Below are positions 46,550 to 59,079 of a stretch of DNA of 64,000 nucleotides, piece after piece. The position numbers were made by a program, and so were the translations under genes. Within the stretch, counting starts at the first letter, position 1. Each line of letters opens with the position of its first letter. Location of the stretch: positions 930,001 to 994,000 of the forward strand of contig JAJJXM010000003.1 of the NCBI GenBank assembly GCA_024516155.1. Direction: 5' to 3'. This DNA comes from Pyronema omphalodes. Its lineage: Eukaryota > Ascomycota > Pezizomycetes > Pezizales > Pyronemataceae. The notes beneath the pieces are model-generated. The model was not told the DNA's origin and did not search any database. It saw only the letters and a list, made by a program, of their open reading frames with translations.

Positions 46550-47649
46550 ACATTATTTTTATTTGACGCTTTTGCTCATTTCCATTCTCATCACTGAGTC
46601 GCTGTCACGCGAAATCTAGGCAAAGCATTTCTACTTCTCTGAGCATTGCAACAACAAGACGTTCTGCCTTGCTAGTTGAAAGGTTTTCACGTTATGATGC
46701 CCCAATCATCAGGTATTACAGGAATGAAAACTCGTGCGAAAATAATGGTCTTCAGGGTTAAGTTAACATTATAGGCGGTACTATATAAGGGTTTGTTTGT
46801 TATAAGGTATACAAGAGATTGTGTGCTTTGTGCTTTGAAGATTGCCTCGCTTTTATGCAGCAGAAGCAGGTCATCATAAAATCGTCGAGTTGCTTAGTCG
46901 TGCGAGGAAATAACGAAGCTAGAAGTTCTGGTATTGGCACGACGATTTTCTTAGCCAAACACAAGTAGCAGTTTTTGAATGTATTTAGCGATCTTTATTT
47001 GCTGTATAGTGTTTGCAAGGTGGAGGATAGTTATGTGCATGCGATTAGGCATCGATTATATGCAGTTTCTGTTATTTTTTTTATTTTCCTTTCCTTACTG
47101 TTTAATTATCTTAGATGAGTAATTTGTGGCTCATCGTTGATATTCTCCCAATATTTCAGAAGGGAAACCCATAGAAAGAACCACTGAGATAGCCTTCAAG
47201 GCCAGACGGAAAGTTATTCAATATCCAAAAGTACAACGCGTACATTGCCGCTACATGCACTGTAGCACACTCTCACGCCATGCCATCCTTTCAACCGTCC
47301 TCCTGCTGAAGTAGACTCTTCTTCAAAAACGTCAGAAGCCTGGCATTACTATTCCCCGTACCCGTACTTCACCATCCCCCCTTTATCCCTACAATACTAC
47401 AAAGAGCACTCCGCACAAAATGCTCCAAGTCCCATCATAGCTCAGTATCGCCCGGTGGACCGCCACGGAGCTCGAGATGATAGTGGAGGATTATTTGTAA
47501 TAAGATCAGCCATATTTGCGACATTTGGTATGTCTAACTGCAGGTTGTACCCGAAGTTTTGAGCTAATATTCATGCAGGTAGGCGTTGGTATTTTTTTAA
47601 TTTACATTTGAGGGTTAAACCTAGTGAATGGAAGACTGGGGTTACTTTT
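46550..47649. other. Intergenic DNA before the duplicated block
   Basis: About 1.1 kb with no supported gene. Confidence 0.4.
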
Positions 47650-47861
47650 TGAGGGCTCATGCGACGTTTGAGGGACCGAGTGATGGATTATGTCTACTCT
47701 ACTATAAAGGGGCGGGATGATTTGCAACCACTACTTTTGGTCAACACACTGAAGAAGCAAATACTTTATTCCACGATGCTTCAGCAGATTTTGATTTCAA
47801 TGAATCCATCGATTGACATAACCTTTCAATTGCCCCCTAAACAACGTTCCTCTTCTGGTAT

Positions 47862-49087
47862 TTACTGCAACGTCACTACTCTTCCCTCCAACTCACTCCT
47901 GACAACCGCTTCAAGCACTCTAACCACATCTGCAGCCTCCTCTGGCTTAACCTTCAACGTTTCCCTCCCATCCTCAATCGCCGTAGCCAAATTCTCAAAG
48001 AACCCCCTATAGAACCCCCGCTTGCTCTCCACCTTCTCACTTCCGTCCGGCCTCGTTAAAGTCCCCCACATCTCCTCTGTCTCTCGTCCAAACGCCTGAT
48101 CCTCTACCCTGACCCCGGCCTTGGTCTGATCCTCCTGTAGATCCAGCCCATATTTCACCCAGCCCGCTTCGGTTCCTCTGACAATAAACCTAACTTGCTT
48201 TTCACACAAACTAGTCTGAGAAGCCGAAACCTTGACCACCATGCCCCTCTTTGGGATCTCAATTCCGCCCTTCGAGGAATCAAGGGGTTTATCATAGTAC
48301 AAAACCGCATCGAAAGCATCATCAATAAACCCCTCCTGGCCTGGCTTTGCATCAGGATCCTGTGAGTTTCCTCGCTCGTCACGAACATTGCCGTAGATGC
48401 GATGAGGTAGACCGAAAAGAGTGAGAACTTGATCAACAAGGTGAGCTCCAAGGTCAAAGAGGACTCCGTTTCCTGGCTGTGGAACAGTTTTCCAGGATTC
48501 TTTGCGGGAGGATGGGGATTTGTAACGGTCGAAATGAGATTCTAGGGAGACGATTTCTCCTAGCTTCTTTTCAGATAGTAGGGTTTGCAGGGTTTGGAAA
48601 TCCGCATCCCAACGACGGTCTGTTGAAAAGAATAGAAGTCAGCCTCGAGTTTTATGTCTGGCTAATCAACCAGCCACTCTTGCAAATGGGAATGTATAAT
48701 GAATGGCAAATACATACTCTGGAAAACCGTCAAAACGCGATTCTTCTCTCTAGCGAGTTGGCACAACTCATCCGCCTCCTCAGCTTTCACGGTAAACGGC
48801 TTCTCGACTACCACGTCTTTACCAGCTTCCAACAACTGCTTCGTGATGCTGTAATGGACCGAGTTTGCTACGCTCACAATAACCAGTTGGATCTCGGGAT
48901 CAGCACAGACATCGTTGATGTTGTTGTAAACTTTGACTCCGGGGTGGTCTTGGGCTGCATTGTTATCGGCAGTTGGGGTGCGTTGGAGGATACTGTGGAG
49001 GTGGAATTGCGGGAGGAGCTGGATATACGGGATCTGGAAGGTCCGCGCGGAGAGCCCGTAGCCGAGAATGCAGGTGTTGATGGGCAT
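47862..49087 (-). CDS. Gfo/Idh/MocA family NAD(P)-dependent oxidoreductase
   Basis: Two exons on the minus strand, 49087-48718 and 48619-47862 (donor GTATGT, acceptor CAACAG), encode 375 residues. The N-terminal Rossmann fold starts INTCILGYGLSARTFQIPYI with the G-x-G-x-x-A dinucleotide loop, continues with VIVSVANSVHYS and carries the family's EKPF motif (VVVEKPFTV), whose Lys is normally catalytic. The C-terminal alpha/beta domain contains SLESHFDRYKSPSSRKESWK and NGVLFDLGAHLVDQVLTLFG, again typical. Family members oxidise or reduce sugars, inositols or their derivatives. The substrate cannot be named here. The gene overlaps the left end of the duplicated block, and a 3'-terminal fragment of it recurs near 60108-60210. 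Confidence 0.92.
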
Positions 49088-51117
49088 TGCGAAGCAGTTG
49101 GCGCAGGTGAAGTAGGTGAAGCAGGTTCGTAGATGCCCTTCAAAGACTATGAGATTGGGAAAGCGGACAGCTGCAAAGATATATATAAAAGGTGATTCAG
49201 TCGGTATGTCGGTGGTGGGGTACAGGTTAGGGTTCCCCTTGCAACCAGATCAACCAAAGGTCGCGTCAACACGTCTCAGATTCCCCCTAGTTACAGCCTA
49301 GCTGCGGGGTCGCCACGAGGTTCGGCGGGTTGTGCGGGGTTATTAATAGCTACGGAAGCTTCATTCCTTCGGCGGTCTTCGCCATGGGTGGGAAAAGCTT
49401 GTTGTAGTTGACGTACTACGTCAATAGCGCATAGGAGATACGAGATGATGACTCTTCGACTGTACCGGAATCTTAGGGTTGCATTGATAAAACTCAACCC
49501 AGACGAAATGAGGTATTTGCCCATATGAGATACGGTTATCCCAAACCGGCAGGTGATTTTGCAACTTGCAAGTACGCACGTCATATAATAACGATTGGAA
49601 ATTATCATTAACCAACTCTGACGATAAGGAGTGAAAATTTGGGATAATGGAATCAATGGGGATAGATGGAGATAGATGTTATATATGATAAGTTCTTTAG
49701 CCGGAATTGTGCCGTCGTATTTACATGCCGATGAAAAGGCTACACGGTATGTTGGATTAAGGTTAGATGACCGATGCTCAGTTATGCCGGGCAACTGTCT
49801 GATGCCCGATGTCCGATGTCATTGTGAACATGATGTTAGGGCTTAGGTTTCCAGGGTCGGTACGTATCGGGCTAGGTGCAGTAAGATTCCCCGGCTCCAT
49901 GTTGATTCTTCACTCCTATGGTGGCGACGGGGATTGTGGACCAATGGAGCTTGGAATGAATGTCATGGTGCATACATAGAAATCCCACGATAGGTCATCG
50001 TACCGGCTGCTACATACAACTCAGAGGCGTCCAGTGCGCAATATCTGATGTCTGTGAATATGCATCTTGATGATTCGGTGTCTCATCACCGCTATGTTCA
50101 TCCATCCCACTATTGCTGCGTCGTGAATTCTCCCGCTGCCGTCACGCAATGAATGTTCGACGCAGACAAAATGGGACGCCGGCCTGGAAAGAGAATCAAG
50201 GGGTATCAGATATCATGCTAAATGTGAAGGGAGGCTAAGTGACAGAGAAGAGATAAGCAGCGGACGAGAGAGGAGAAGTAGGGACTGTCTGAGAAGCTGC
50301 TTCTCGCGTTGATATCGATTTTGAGAAGAGCTGATTAATGCCACAGCAAGAGGGTGTAGGTTTATCGTAATACATGGAGTCGGATTGCGAGATTATAGAT
50401 GGCTACTACAACCACTGAGAAGTGTGCACGTATTGTGGGAGTCTATACTGATAGCCTCACTTATAGCACTAAAGGATTTACTAAACAGGTATATAAGACA
50501 TATTTCTTGATTGCAGATAATGAAAACAGTAGAAAGAAGGCAATATTAAGCACCTCATACGAAGCGCCCGCACTTGCATCATGGGCGATCACGAACATGA
50601 GGCACACTCACTGACGTTAAGGGCACCCAGCAGTGTTTTCCAACTACTAAAAACAATTCTCAAACAGGCATTTCTATCGCATCCATTCCACTACATTGCC
50701 CCCACCATTCCCATTGCCATTTTGTCTTCCGTTGCCACCATCACCCTCGCTGCCGCAATAATAACCCACCCGAGTTCGACTGACGCCATAACAGCTTTGG
50801 AAGGTTGAATCTATCATTGAATGAGCTAGTTGAATATTATCGTTAATCGGCTTTTTATGGGAGTTTTTCGGAATCTGATGGTTCTTCTTGGGCTGGTAAG
50901 GAATACCGGGAGAGGATAGGACTATGCCACGACTGTATATGAACAGAAATTGCTATTATTCCTGTAGATCATGATAAAGTTAGCAGTTATACATTTTTTG
51001 ATGATTTACCTTTTCATAATGTAACGTACCACAAAATATGCCGCCTCCCTCTCTCGTCTCTGCCTCTATCTCATGTATCATCTATCATAACAATGCGATT
51101 CCAACCAACCATTCAGA
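49088..51117. other. Spacer inside the duplicated block
   Basis: About 2 kb. It contains the oxidoreductase promoter. A plus-strand frame (50581-50808, 75 codons) ends in a hydrophobic stretch (PIAILSSVATITLAAAIIT), but the corresponding frame in copy 2 is broken by an insertion, so I do not call it. Confidence 0.45.
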
Positions 51118-51761
51118 CTACATACTGAAATTGCTCGTTCTCCTCTTAGTTCCCCGATTCCTTGCACCAAATATTCCCTCCTCCATAATCGCATTAATCT
51201 CCGCCAACTTTTGGTTTTCGCTTCGGAGGTATGCAATCTCGAGTGTAAGCAGTGAACACCGCTTTTTTAGGGCTTCGTTTTTGTTGATTAATAGCTTCAG
51301 TTCGTTTAGTTCAGTGCGGTTTACTGTGTCCTGGGAGATGTTAGTTATGCTTGAAGACAGAAATCTGGGGGGTGGATGGGTGTGTTGAGGACTGAAGAGC
51401 GGCTTTGGTGAAGTTCAATGAAATGGAATCTCTAACGTCGAATCCTCGTAGCGCCAGGTGCTGAGGGGTTCCAACGACACCCAACAAAGTCCTGTCACCA
51501 TCCTCTCAACACTCCCATCCTGCAATCCTTACTCACCACTCCTGCCATTCTCTGCCACCATACCCACACTTTCGGGAGTATACAAAACGCCGCAACAGCA
51601 GGAATAATATAGCAAACGACAATCCTCGGGTTCTCGAATAGAAGCACGAGTCCAGTGATCAATAAGACCAGCCTTACTAGTGATGCAAAGTTGTAGGCGT
51701 GGATATGCATCGTGTTTGAGCAGGGTTCACAGATCACTGGAGTGCTGGGTTGACAGATCAT
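51118..51761 (-). CDS. Two-transmembrane coiled-coil protein (copy 1)
   Basis: Two exons on the minus strand, 51761-51537 and 51330-51118, encode 145 residues. The intron has donor GTGAGT, branch CTAAC and acceptor CCCAG, phase 0. Exon 1 begins MICQPSTPVICEPCSNTM and has two hydrophobic segments (FASLVRLVLLITGLVLLF and VVCYIIPAVAAFCILP) ending in an aromatic patch WVWWQ. Exon 2 is a heptad-rich coiled coil (ELNELKLLINKNEALKKRCS LLTLEIAYLRSENQKL) and a basic tail. The partner at 61949-62557 has identical exon lengths and almost the same protein. No known family is recognised. Conservation of splice sites and frame in two diverging copies supports a real gene. It lies about 3 kb upstream of the NLR gene on the opposite strand. 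Confidence 0.75.
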
Positions 51762-51770
51762 CGGAGGGCT

Positions 51771-51818
51771 GGGGTTTGGCGGGGTTTGGCGGGGTGGGGC
51801 AGGGCGGGGCGGGGCGGG
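51771..51818 (+). promoter_or_regulatory. G-rich tract with quadruplex potential
   Basis: At least six runs of three or four G within 48 bp (GGGGTTTGGCGGGG then GGGGCAGGGCGGGGCGGGG), starting 10 bp upstream of the minus-strand ATG at 51761. Copy 2 has only a much shorter version (62568-62580), so the tract expanded or contracted after duplication. Quadruplex formation is a prediction from the run pattern. Confidence 0.65.
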
Positions 51819-54804
51819 ATATCGCGCCTGTGGTGGCCGTCGAGGCCGTCGAGACCGCCGGAGGCTAGGGCGGGGATCTGGGATCGCTGGATGTGATGAC
51901 TACAATGACTCTGACGGCTGTGATGCGTACACGAGTATTGTAAATTGGCGAAAAAGTAGGGATTATGAGTATGCGTAGAAATGTTGATTCGTGGTTTTAT
52001 AGCTTGACATTGCGGTTGTTGGAGACCGGTTACTGGCTGAGGCTATGACGCCTCACCGGCACCGGACCTCGCGATTTTATTGCTTTGATGGTTTTTGCGC
52101 GACTCAGTATCGCTCAACTGTATTGGCTTGATGTATATAAAAGTATTTGATCTCTAATTCATGCATGAGGTGGAACATAAATACGGTAAGGTCACGTATG
52201 TCGAGTGATGTGTGATGACTGGCTCCAAGTTCGGCAATAGCTTCACATGTAGTAAGCGGCCTTTCAATGCGTTCATCTAGCTAAAGAAGGTATCTACGTA
52301 CTGGTATTCCGGAAATACATTTTCTAGATAAACCGATGATAATTCTATCCCACAGCATGAAACATTAATGGAAGTACGGGACTCACATTGGATTAACCTC
52401 GACAGTCCAAATATTGTTCTCCTTCATAAATCGTTGATGTTCAATTCATATCACCCCAGAATAATTAGAATTTACTAGGTCCATATGACAAGAATGATAT
52501 GAGCATGTGTGATGGGGAAAGAGGCGGCGCTTGGTGACATGAGCAGGCTTTCACCTATCTCTACCTGTCGAAGACGCATTGCATGCGCTCCTCTGAATAG
52601 GCTGCGAACTTTCCTTATAATCGACAAATCACCAATCGATCACTTTTGGATTTACGGAAACACGGTACCGGTGGTGATTTGTAAGCCCGGGTCCTTCCTT
52701 GAAAACTGTTGAGACGATCCGTATCCACTTGAAGCTGATCACAAACTGGAGCCAGCACAGGATCTTCGTTCCTTACAAACACGTGGGATAATCAAGCCCG
52801 GCGTCTGCGTGACAATTGCTGTTATGTCTCGGATGAAGGGGTTTGCCCTAATAGACTGCATCATTAGATAACTTCATCATTTCATCCAATCCCCACCTCG
52901 AGCCCAGGTTCTGCAGCTGTCATTCAACCCCGCTGTCCTACTCTCCAAGTCTAAGCTGCTCGGACCGTGCCGTCAGATCTCGGGACCATTGTTATCGTCA
53001 TTCGGATCATCTGGGCTCGTACCAGGTCATCGGCCAAGAACTTCAGCAGGATGGTTATATTTATGGTGTCTATGTGGTGATGATGCATATACAATGCGGG
53101 GGAATGGTTCCGCCTCGCTCGATTGTTCGTTGATGATGAGTGCATCAGGTTCATCTGAGTGCGTGCAGTAGCTTTTCTGTAGATACACCAACCAGCCACC
53201 GTGTGATGATTTTCGAAGCTCCACTCCTACACTTTCCATATTTGAATTATCTGTCTTGTGTTATGAATTCCGACCTTTTTCCACTTGTCCTGTGCTTCTC
53301 GGGTCGCTGTCAAACTCCGTCGTATCAGCCACCCATCACTCACCACCCACCACCGCCCAACGCCACTCCCAGCCTTTACCGCCACACTCGGCCCGCCTAG
53401 AACAGCCGATGCAGCCATCGCACGCGACCGGATAACACGGGATGAGATTGGCAGTTGCGGGGACACAAATCCTCCAATCGCTCTGTTTTCCGTTGATGGC
53501 GCTAGACGATGCGCAGAGAAGCGAGTCGGATGGAGGAGAATGCTTGGTCACAGAATGTTTTCCAAAAGGAATTGAAGGGATTGAAGGAATATTTAGAAAC
53601 ATTACAGCTGAACGGATAAACAATTCTGATTGCTATCTGGTTGCTTTTTATGGTGTTTGAGATTGGCTCGGTCAGTTTGTGATGGTTCGATTTTCATGTT
53701 TTTCCGTTTAAATTGCATGTTTTCAATCTACCTTGAACACAAACCCCACAACTGCGCGTTCTGGGGCCATGACGAAACCAGCAGAGAAAAAAAAAACATT
53801 TCCATCTGCACGACTAACAAGGACGAATCGATATCCGGGCCACATCTGTCGGAGCTATGCGAATTCAGGGGACTGCCTTGCAGTCGGAATCGTAGCTTCA
53901 GGTTGCAACGTACGTAAAAGTTCGGATTTACTGCAGAGCCGACTTTCTATTCTAGTCTGCTGTTTTTCTCTCTCTCTTTCCTCTTCTTCTCACTTTCACT
54001 CGCTCGTTAAACCACCAAAGCTACGAAATGTCACATACGAACCATGATCAACGGCCGGAACTTCAACTTCAACGAACATTCTCCGGAGATACTGGCGGTT
54101 GTTTCGGAGGTGACGGTGGAGTTCTCACGGAACCAACGGTACATGAAGGTTGGTGCGAGAGAACGGATACCCGCGAATGGTGACAGCAAGCACAGCGCAA
54201 AGCAGAAGTCGACATGGAGATTCGGGGAGTTGAATCAATGAAAATAATATCCAGAGACTAGGGCAAAAAATGGGAAGTTTGAAGGGGGGAAAATAATCCT
54301 GAGAATCCTAGAAATGTAGTTAAATGGCGGAAATGGTTGCGTACCAGTATGGTATCGACGGCAAAATTTTGTGTGTGAATTTCGATATGGCAAAACTACT
54401 GCTAGGGCTTGGCTTTATCGATGTCAATGCGGTGATCCGAACAGCATGTCGTGCTGGATACCCGCTATGGAGGTTGAAAGACATTGAGATTGACACACTT
54501 AGTAACCCAGGGTAACAGATTCTTCTTAGAAGGAATGTGATGTGTCACGGATCACGAAATATCATCATTACTTAGCATGCAGGCAATAACAGATCGCCGA
54601 CTAAAGCGGATACCCCGCCTTATTTGGTGCTTCTAGAAACAGCCAACACATCCCGGGTTCGATGCAACTGCAGTCGCAAAATATGGAATAGCCTCAACAC
54701 GAGGTGCATACCCCGCAGTGGACGGCGACTTTGTATCCCCTCCCGAAATCTAAAGATAGATATGACACAGAACGTCTTGCCCTCGGATACCGACCTCGAC
54801 AGCC
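51819..54804. other. Spacer between the coiled-coil gene and the NLR gene
   Basis: The left part (to about 53240) belongs to the duplicated block. It contains a plus-strand frame around 52989-53171 whose C-terminal sequence (SAGWLYLWCLCGDD...SGSSECVQ) is also present in copy 2 at 63745-63948. From 53240 on the sequence is unique. It holds a pyrimidine-rich leader near 53960-54010 and short frames (54044-54241 and 54324-54515) without support. Confidence 0.45.
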
Positions 54805-57800
54805 ATGGCCCCGCGAGGTAAAAATACCGTTTTCCGAGTAACAGGCCTGCCGATAGGAAAGAAAGCCGAGACTTTGCTACAATCAGCCCTGGATGACCTA
54901 TCATACGATTACGAGGATGCAGAGTCAAGAGCGATTGTGAGAGAAACTCTCTGTGGCAGGACCACCGGCCCGTTCAGCGGACTATCCGACGATGCGAAAG
55001 CAGAATCTTTCTTGAACACTGCAATCCGGCTTGAAATGACGAAGGAGGAACGCAAGAGCCACAGGAGTAAGATCGAGATCATTCCCTGCTGCTACAATGC
55101 CGATCAACGTTCGGCACTGGTTCATTTCGTCGGTGGAATTCCCGAGTTTGCACTCCAGCGCGACGGCCAACCGAAAAATGTGTTTCAAATTACTGTGGAT
55201 GAGGCAGACGTCAACTTCGATATAACCTTTTACGGGTTCACTCAGATGTATGCCACTAAAGGCGACATCATGGCCGAGTATGTATTCCCTCCCAAATTCC
55301 CATCTGTGGAAGTGTGGTTCATTTTCGGTTTCCGAAATGTTAAATACCAATCTGTCTCTCCAGCATCGTCGCAGTTAATGGACTCAACGGGCATGCTTGG
55401 GGCAGTTGGCGAGGGCGGGAAAAAGCAGGTCGAATGTGGTTGCGTGACTATCTTCGGGAGGATCTTCCTCAGGTGAGGACGATGACTTACGGCTACAACT
55501 CTAATCTTCAGGCTCATAATGTTGACACCATCATGGACTATGGCTTGGGGTTTCTGGAGGAGATTAGAAAAGTTCGCAAGACGGAAGACGTAAGATACCT
55601 CCTAATCTACGCAATCGAACGATCTCATCACTGATATGTGCTGTATCTAGGAGAAGGAGCGTCCTCTGATTCTCATGGGACATAGCTTCGGTGGCATTCT
55701 GATTGCCCACGTAAGCTAAACTCATCGGTTTGCAGCGATGTAACTTCTAACACTGTCCCACAGAGTCTTGTTAAGGCGTCTTTCAAAAAAGCCGACGATC
55801 CACTGCTCAGAGCAACAGTAGCCATCATCTTTTTCGGTGTGCCGCACAAAGGTCTTGTGGTGACGGATATTCGTCGGATGTTGAAGGAGGAACATCCACG
55901 ACAGGAACTTTTGAATCAGATCACAACAAAATCGCAACTGCTTGCAGACCAGCTTGCAGACTTCAAGAACATTGTGGAGGACAGAAGGATCGTCAGCTTC
56001 TATGAGAGACAGCAAACCGCGCATTTGAAGCAGGTAGGTACTCGAATTGAAAGGAGACAATCCGCGTCACTGACATTTGTTCAGGATCCAACGACGCTGA
56101 AATGGAAGCGCGGTGAAGACCAATTCTCGACTGCAGTCGATGAAGAGTCCGCTCTCCTGCAGTTTCCGGACAGAATGGAGACGAAGATCCCCGTGGACGC
56201 AGACCACAGTAACATGGTCAAGTTCGATTCCAAGAGCAACCAGACATACAGCAGCGTGGTCGGATATCTGCGAAATGTCGCCGCGAATGCGGATGGGGTT
56301 GTTAGTGGCCGGCTCTGTACGTAGATTGTGAAGAGATATTTTATTTTTATTTTTTACCTGTTACTCATGCATGTATAGTCAGTGACGGAGGTGTTTCACC
56401 GGACATGAAGATACTGAGGGACAAGGCCAGTAACTGTACTGATGCCCTTCACAAACTGCGCAATCGGGTAACCCGCGGAACATGCCAATGGATTTTTGAC
56501 AGTAGAATCTGTCCGAAATTTTCCCAGTGGGACCAAGCCTCTAAATCCGACTTTCTTCTTATTACTGCACCTCCCGGATATGGAAAGTCAGTCATGTGCG
56601 CTTTTCTCGAAGGTCGGATGCCATGTCGAAGAGTCGAAGTTGTGAACCTCGTGCTGACATCAAACAGGTTGTTTTCAGGAGCAAAGAGATTCCCTCTGCC
56701 TGTACTTCTTTTGCGATGACAAGTCGAATTTGCGAAGAACCGAGCTGCAAATCCTCCGAACACTTGTATACCAACTTACTAACAGACTACAGTGGTCCTC
56801 CTGCAGTACGGAGAGAAATCATCCGGCGAGTCTTGGCTAAGCGGGAAGAATTGAAGAACCACTTTGAAAAATTCGAAGGTGACCCTTTTGATTCATCCGA
56901 ATATCTGTGGTCAATTTTAGTGGGTATATGTGCGGCCATGATCCCCGGTATTTGCGAAATACGATGTATTGTCGACGCAGTAGACGAGTGTGAGCCCGAA
57001 AGTCGCAAAAGTTTTCTCCCACGTCTCAGGGACTTTTATAGCTCTGCTTCAAAATATTCTAAGATGCCGACGTTTCTCAAATTTGTCGTCAGCTCCCGCA
57101 GCTATCTAGAGATTATCAGCCAGCTCCCCCAAACAGAAGAGATTCAGTTGAATGCAACGGGCAGTGTCGGCAGAGATGTCGAAGGTTTTATTGAAACACA
57201 ATGTCAAGACATGGCTGAACGCTATTCGCTGAGTGAGGACTTTGTCTCTCAGCTCTCAAATGAGCTGAAAGCTGGTGCCGATGGAATGTTCCTTTGGGCT
57301 ACCCTTTCCATAGACACTGTTCGGTCGATTCTACAGTCATGGACAGCCAAACCACGTCCCTGGGATTTCTCTCCCAGCCTGATCCCCTCAGGAGGCCTTG
57401 ACAACTTACTTGAGGAATTGCTGCGCAAAATTCATCCTGCGGCAATGACCACACTCAAATGGGCCACATTATGCTTAAGGCCACTGAAAAAGGCAGGGAT
57501 TGCCTATGTCAACAAGTACATAGCCGAGACTATCAATCAGACCCAACGCATCTACAGAGAAAATGAAATAGATTGTTCTCCGCTAGGATACTACGACGGG
57601 GAGGACTACTTGCATATTTATCATCAATCCATCAAGGACTATATCCGCGATAAAATCATCACCGAACAGGATCTGCAGTGGTTTGCCGGGGCGTGTGTGG
57701 CGGCTTTGAATGATTCTATGGCCTCGAGCCTTCATCAGTATTCTTCTTTACACTGGTTCGAACACATTACCCCTACCATGACGCTCGGCAAGAGACTTCT

Positions 57801-59079
57801 CCACCAGATCCGTCAGTTTTATTGTCCCGGGATGAGGTATTTCGAAAAATGGTTGGAACTTGTTAGGAGCGATATAGATATTAGACCCAGTTATAAATCA
57901 GCACTGTGGTGGATTAAACACACTCCAGGAATCACTCCGCTTCACCTTGCTGCATTTTGCGATCATCGGACTGTCATGGAGAAACTGCTTGCCAGTAGAC
58001 ATCGTTGGAAATATCTGTCGTCAAGGGTTCTTCCATGGCACAAGCTCAGAGCATTGAATACCACTCGGGCAATCAATTTGATAACGGAAAACAACGAAAC
58101 GGCCTTGTTCCTAGCAGCTAAGAGAGGCCATGAGGCGATTGTCAAATTACTACTTGATTGTCATGATGTGCAGGCTGATTCCCGATGTTCCGGGGGCCAA
58201 ACTCCGCTGTCAGCCGCCGCAGAACACGGACACGAGAAGATAGTCAAGCTACTTTTGAACCACAAGGATGTACAGGCGGATTCCCGGAATGACTTCGGAA
58301 AAACACCACTCTCATTTGCTGTAGAAATGGGGGATCAAGCGATTATCAAGCTACTCTTGGATTGCAAGGACGTGGATGTGAATTCCAGAGACATCAATGG
58401 AAGAACACCGCTCTCGTACGCAGCACTGAGCGGTCGTGAGGCGATTGTGGGTCTACTATTGGGGCATAAAGATGTACAGGCAGATTCCAGAGATGATGAT
58501 GGAGAAACACCACTTTCGCACGCAGCAGAACACGGGCATGTGGCAATTGTCAAGCTGCTTTTAGATCACAAGGACGTACTTGCGGATTCCCGAGATGATT
58601 CTGGAAGAACACCGCTGTCGTACGCGGCACGGGGAGGACATGAGCTGATAATCAAGCTACTTCTGGACTGCCGGGATGTACAGATAGATTACCGAGATAA
58701 ATGGGAAAGAACACCACTTTCATACGCTGCGGAAAAGGGGCATGAGACGATTATGAAGCTACTTCTGGATCGACAGGAAGTTCAGGCAGATTCAAAAGAC
58801 AGAAACGGAAGAACACCACTCTCATTTGCAGCAAGGGAAGGGCATGAGGCGATTGTCAGGTTACTTTTGGATCACAACGACGTTCAGGCGGATAGCAGAG
58901 ATAAATGCGGAAGAACACCGCTTTCGTATGCAGCACAAGGAGGTCACGAGGCTGTCATTAGGCTGCTACTGGATTCTCAGGACGTGCAGGCGAATTCCAT
59001 AGATGATGAAGGAAGAACACCACTCTCGTATGCTGCAGCGGGAGGGTATGAGGTGATTATTAAGCTGCTCATTGTTTAG
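54805..59079 (+). CDS. NLR-like STAND protein: SERAC1-type hydrolase, NACHT, ankyrin repeats (frame-disrupted)
   Basis: Exons read as 54805-55277, 55364-55589, 55651-55710, 55764-56033, 56085-56316, 56379-56612 and 56668-59079, about 1,300 residues. The first domain is an alpha/beta hydrolase of the SERAC1/PGAP1 kind: IVAVNGLNGHAWGSW, nucleophile elbow LILMGHSFGGILIAH (Ser about 245) and DADHSNMVKF (His about 384). A NACHT NTPase follows with Walker A ITAPPGYGKSVMCAFL (about 482-497), LCLYFFCDDKSNLRRTELQI and Walker B RCIVDAVDEC. The end is at least 11 ankyrin repeats of 34 residues. Fungal NLRs of this architecture sense non-self and trigger responses including cell death, which is family knowledge. 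Oddities: a 1-nt frame change at about 56778 between LVYQL and LTDYSG, and a TAG at 59077-59079 after which a further repeat stays readable in the same frame to 59200. The sixth intron has a weak donor (GTCGGA). The gene could be a recent pseudogene or contain base-call errors. Confidence 0.85.

Larger units (their letters stand above)
47650..53240 (+). repeat. Segmental duplication, copy 1
   Basis: This block has a direct-orientation partner starting near 59830. The matching parts are about 47650-47960 with 59830-60210 (diverged), about 49700-49860 with 60640-60800, and about 50360-53240 with 61010-64000 (very similar, for example the shared run from CGTACCACAAAATATGCCGC). Copy 1 keeps the whole oxidoreductase gene at 47862-49087, which copy 2 has mostly lost. 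The NLR gene sits between the copies. Because the right copy reaches the end of the window, the full unit may be longer. Confidence 0.9.

Noticed and set aside
52509..52712. 67-codon plus-strand frame in duplication copy 1
   Set aside because: The corresponding frame in copy 2 is interrupted by a stop, so it is not conserved as protein.
56766..56792. A 27-bp intron with a TACTAAC box to explain the NLR frame change
   Set aside because: Its length is a multiple of three so it would not shift the frame, and it is shorter than usual fungal introns.
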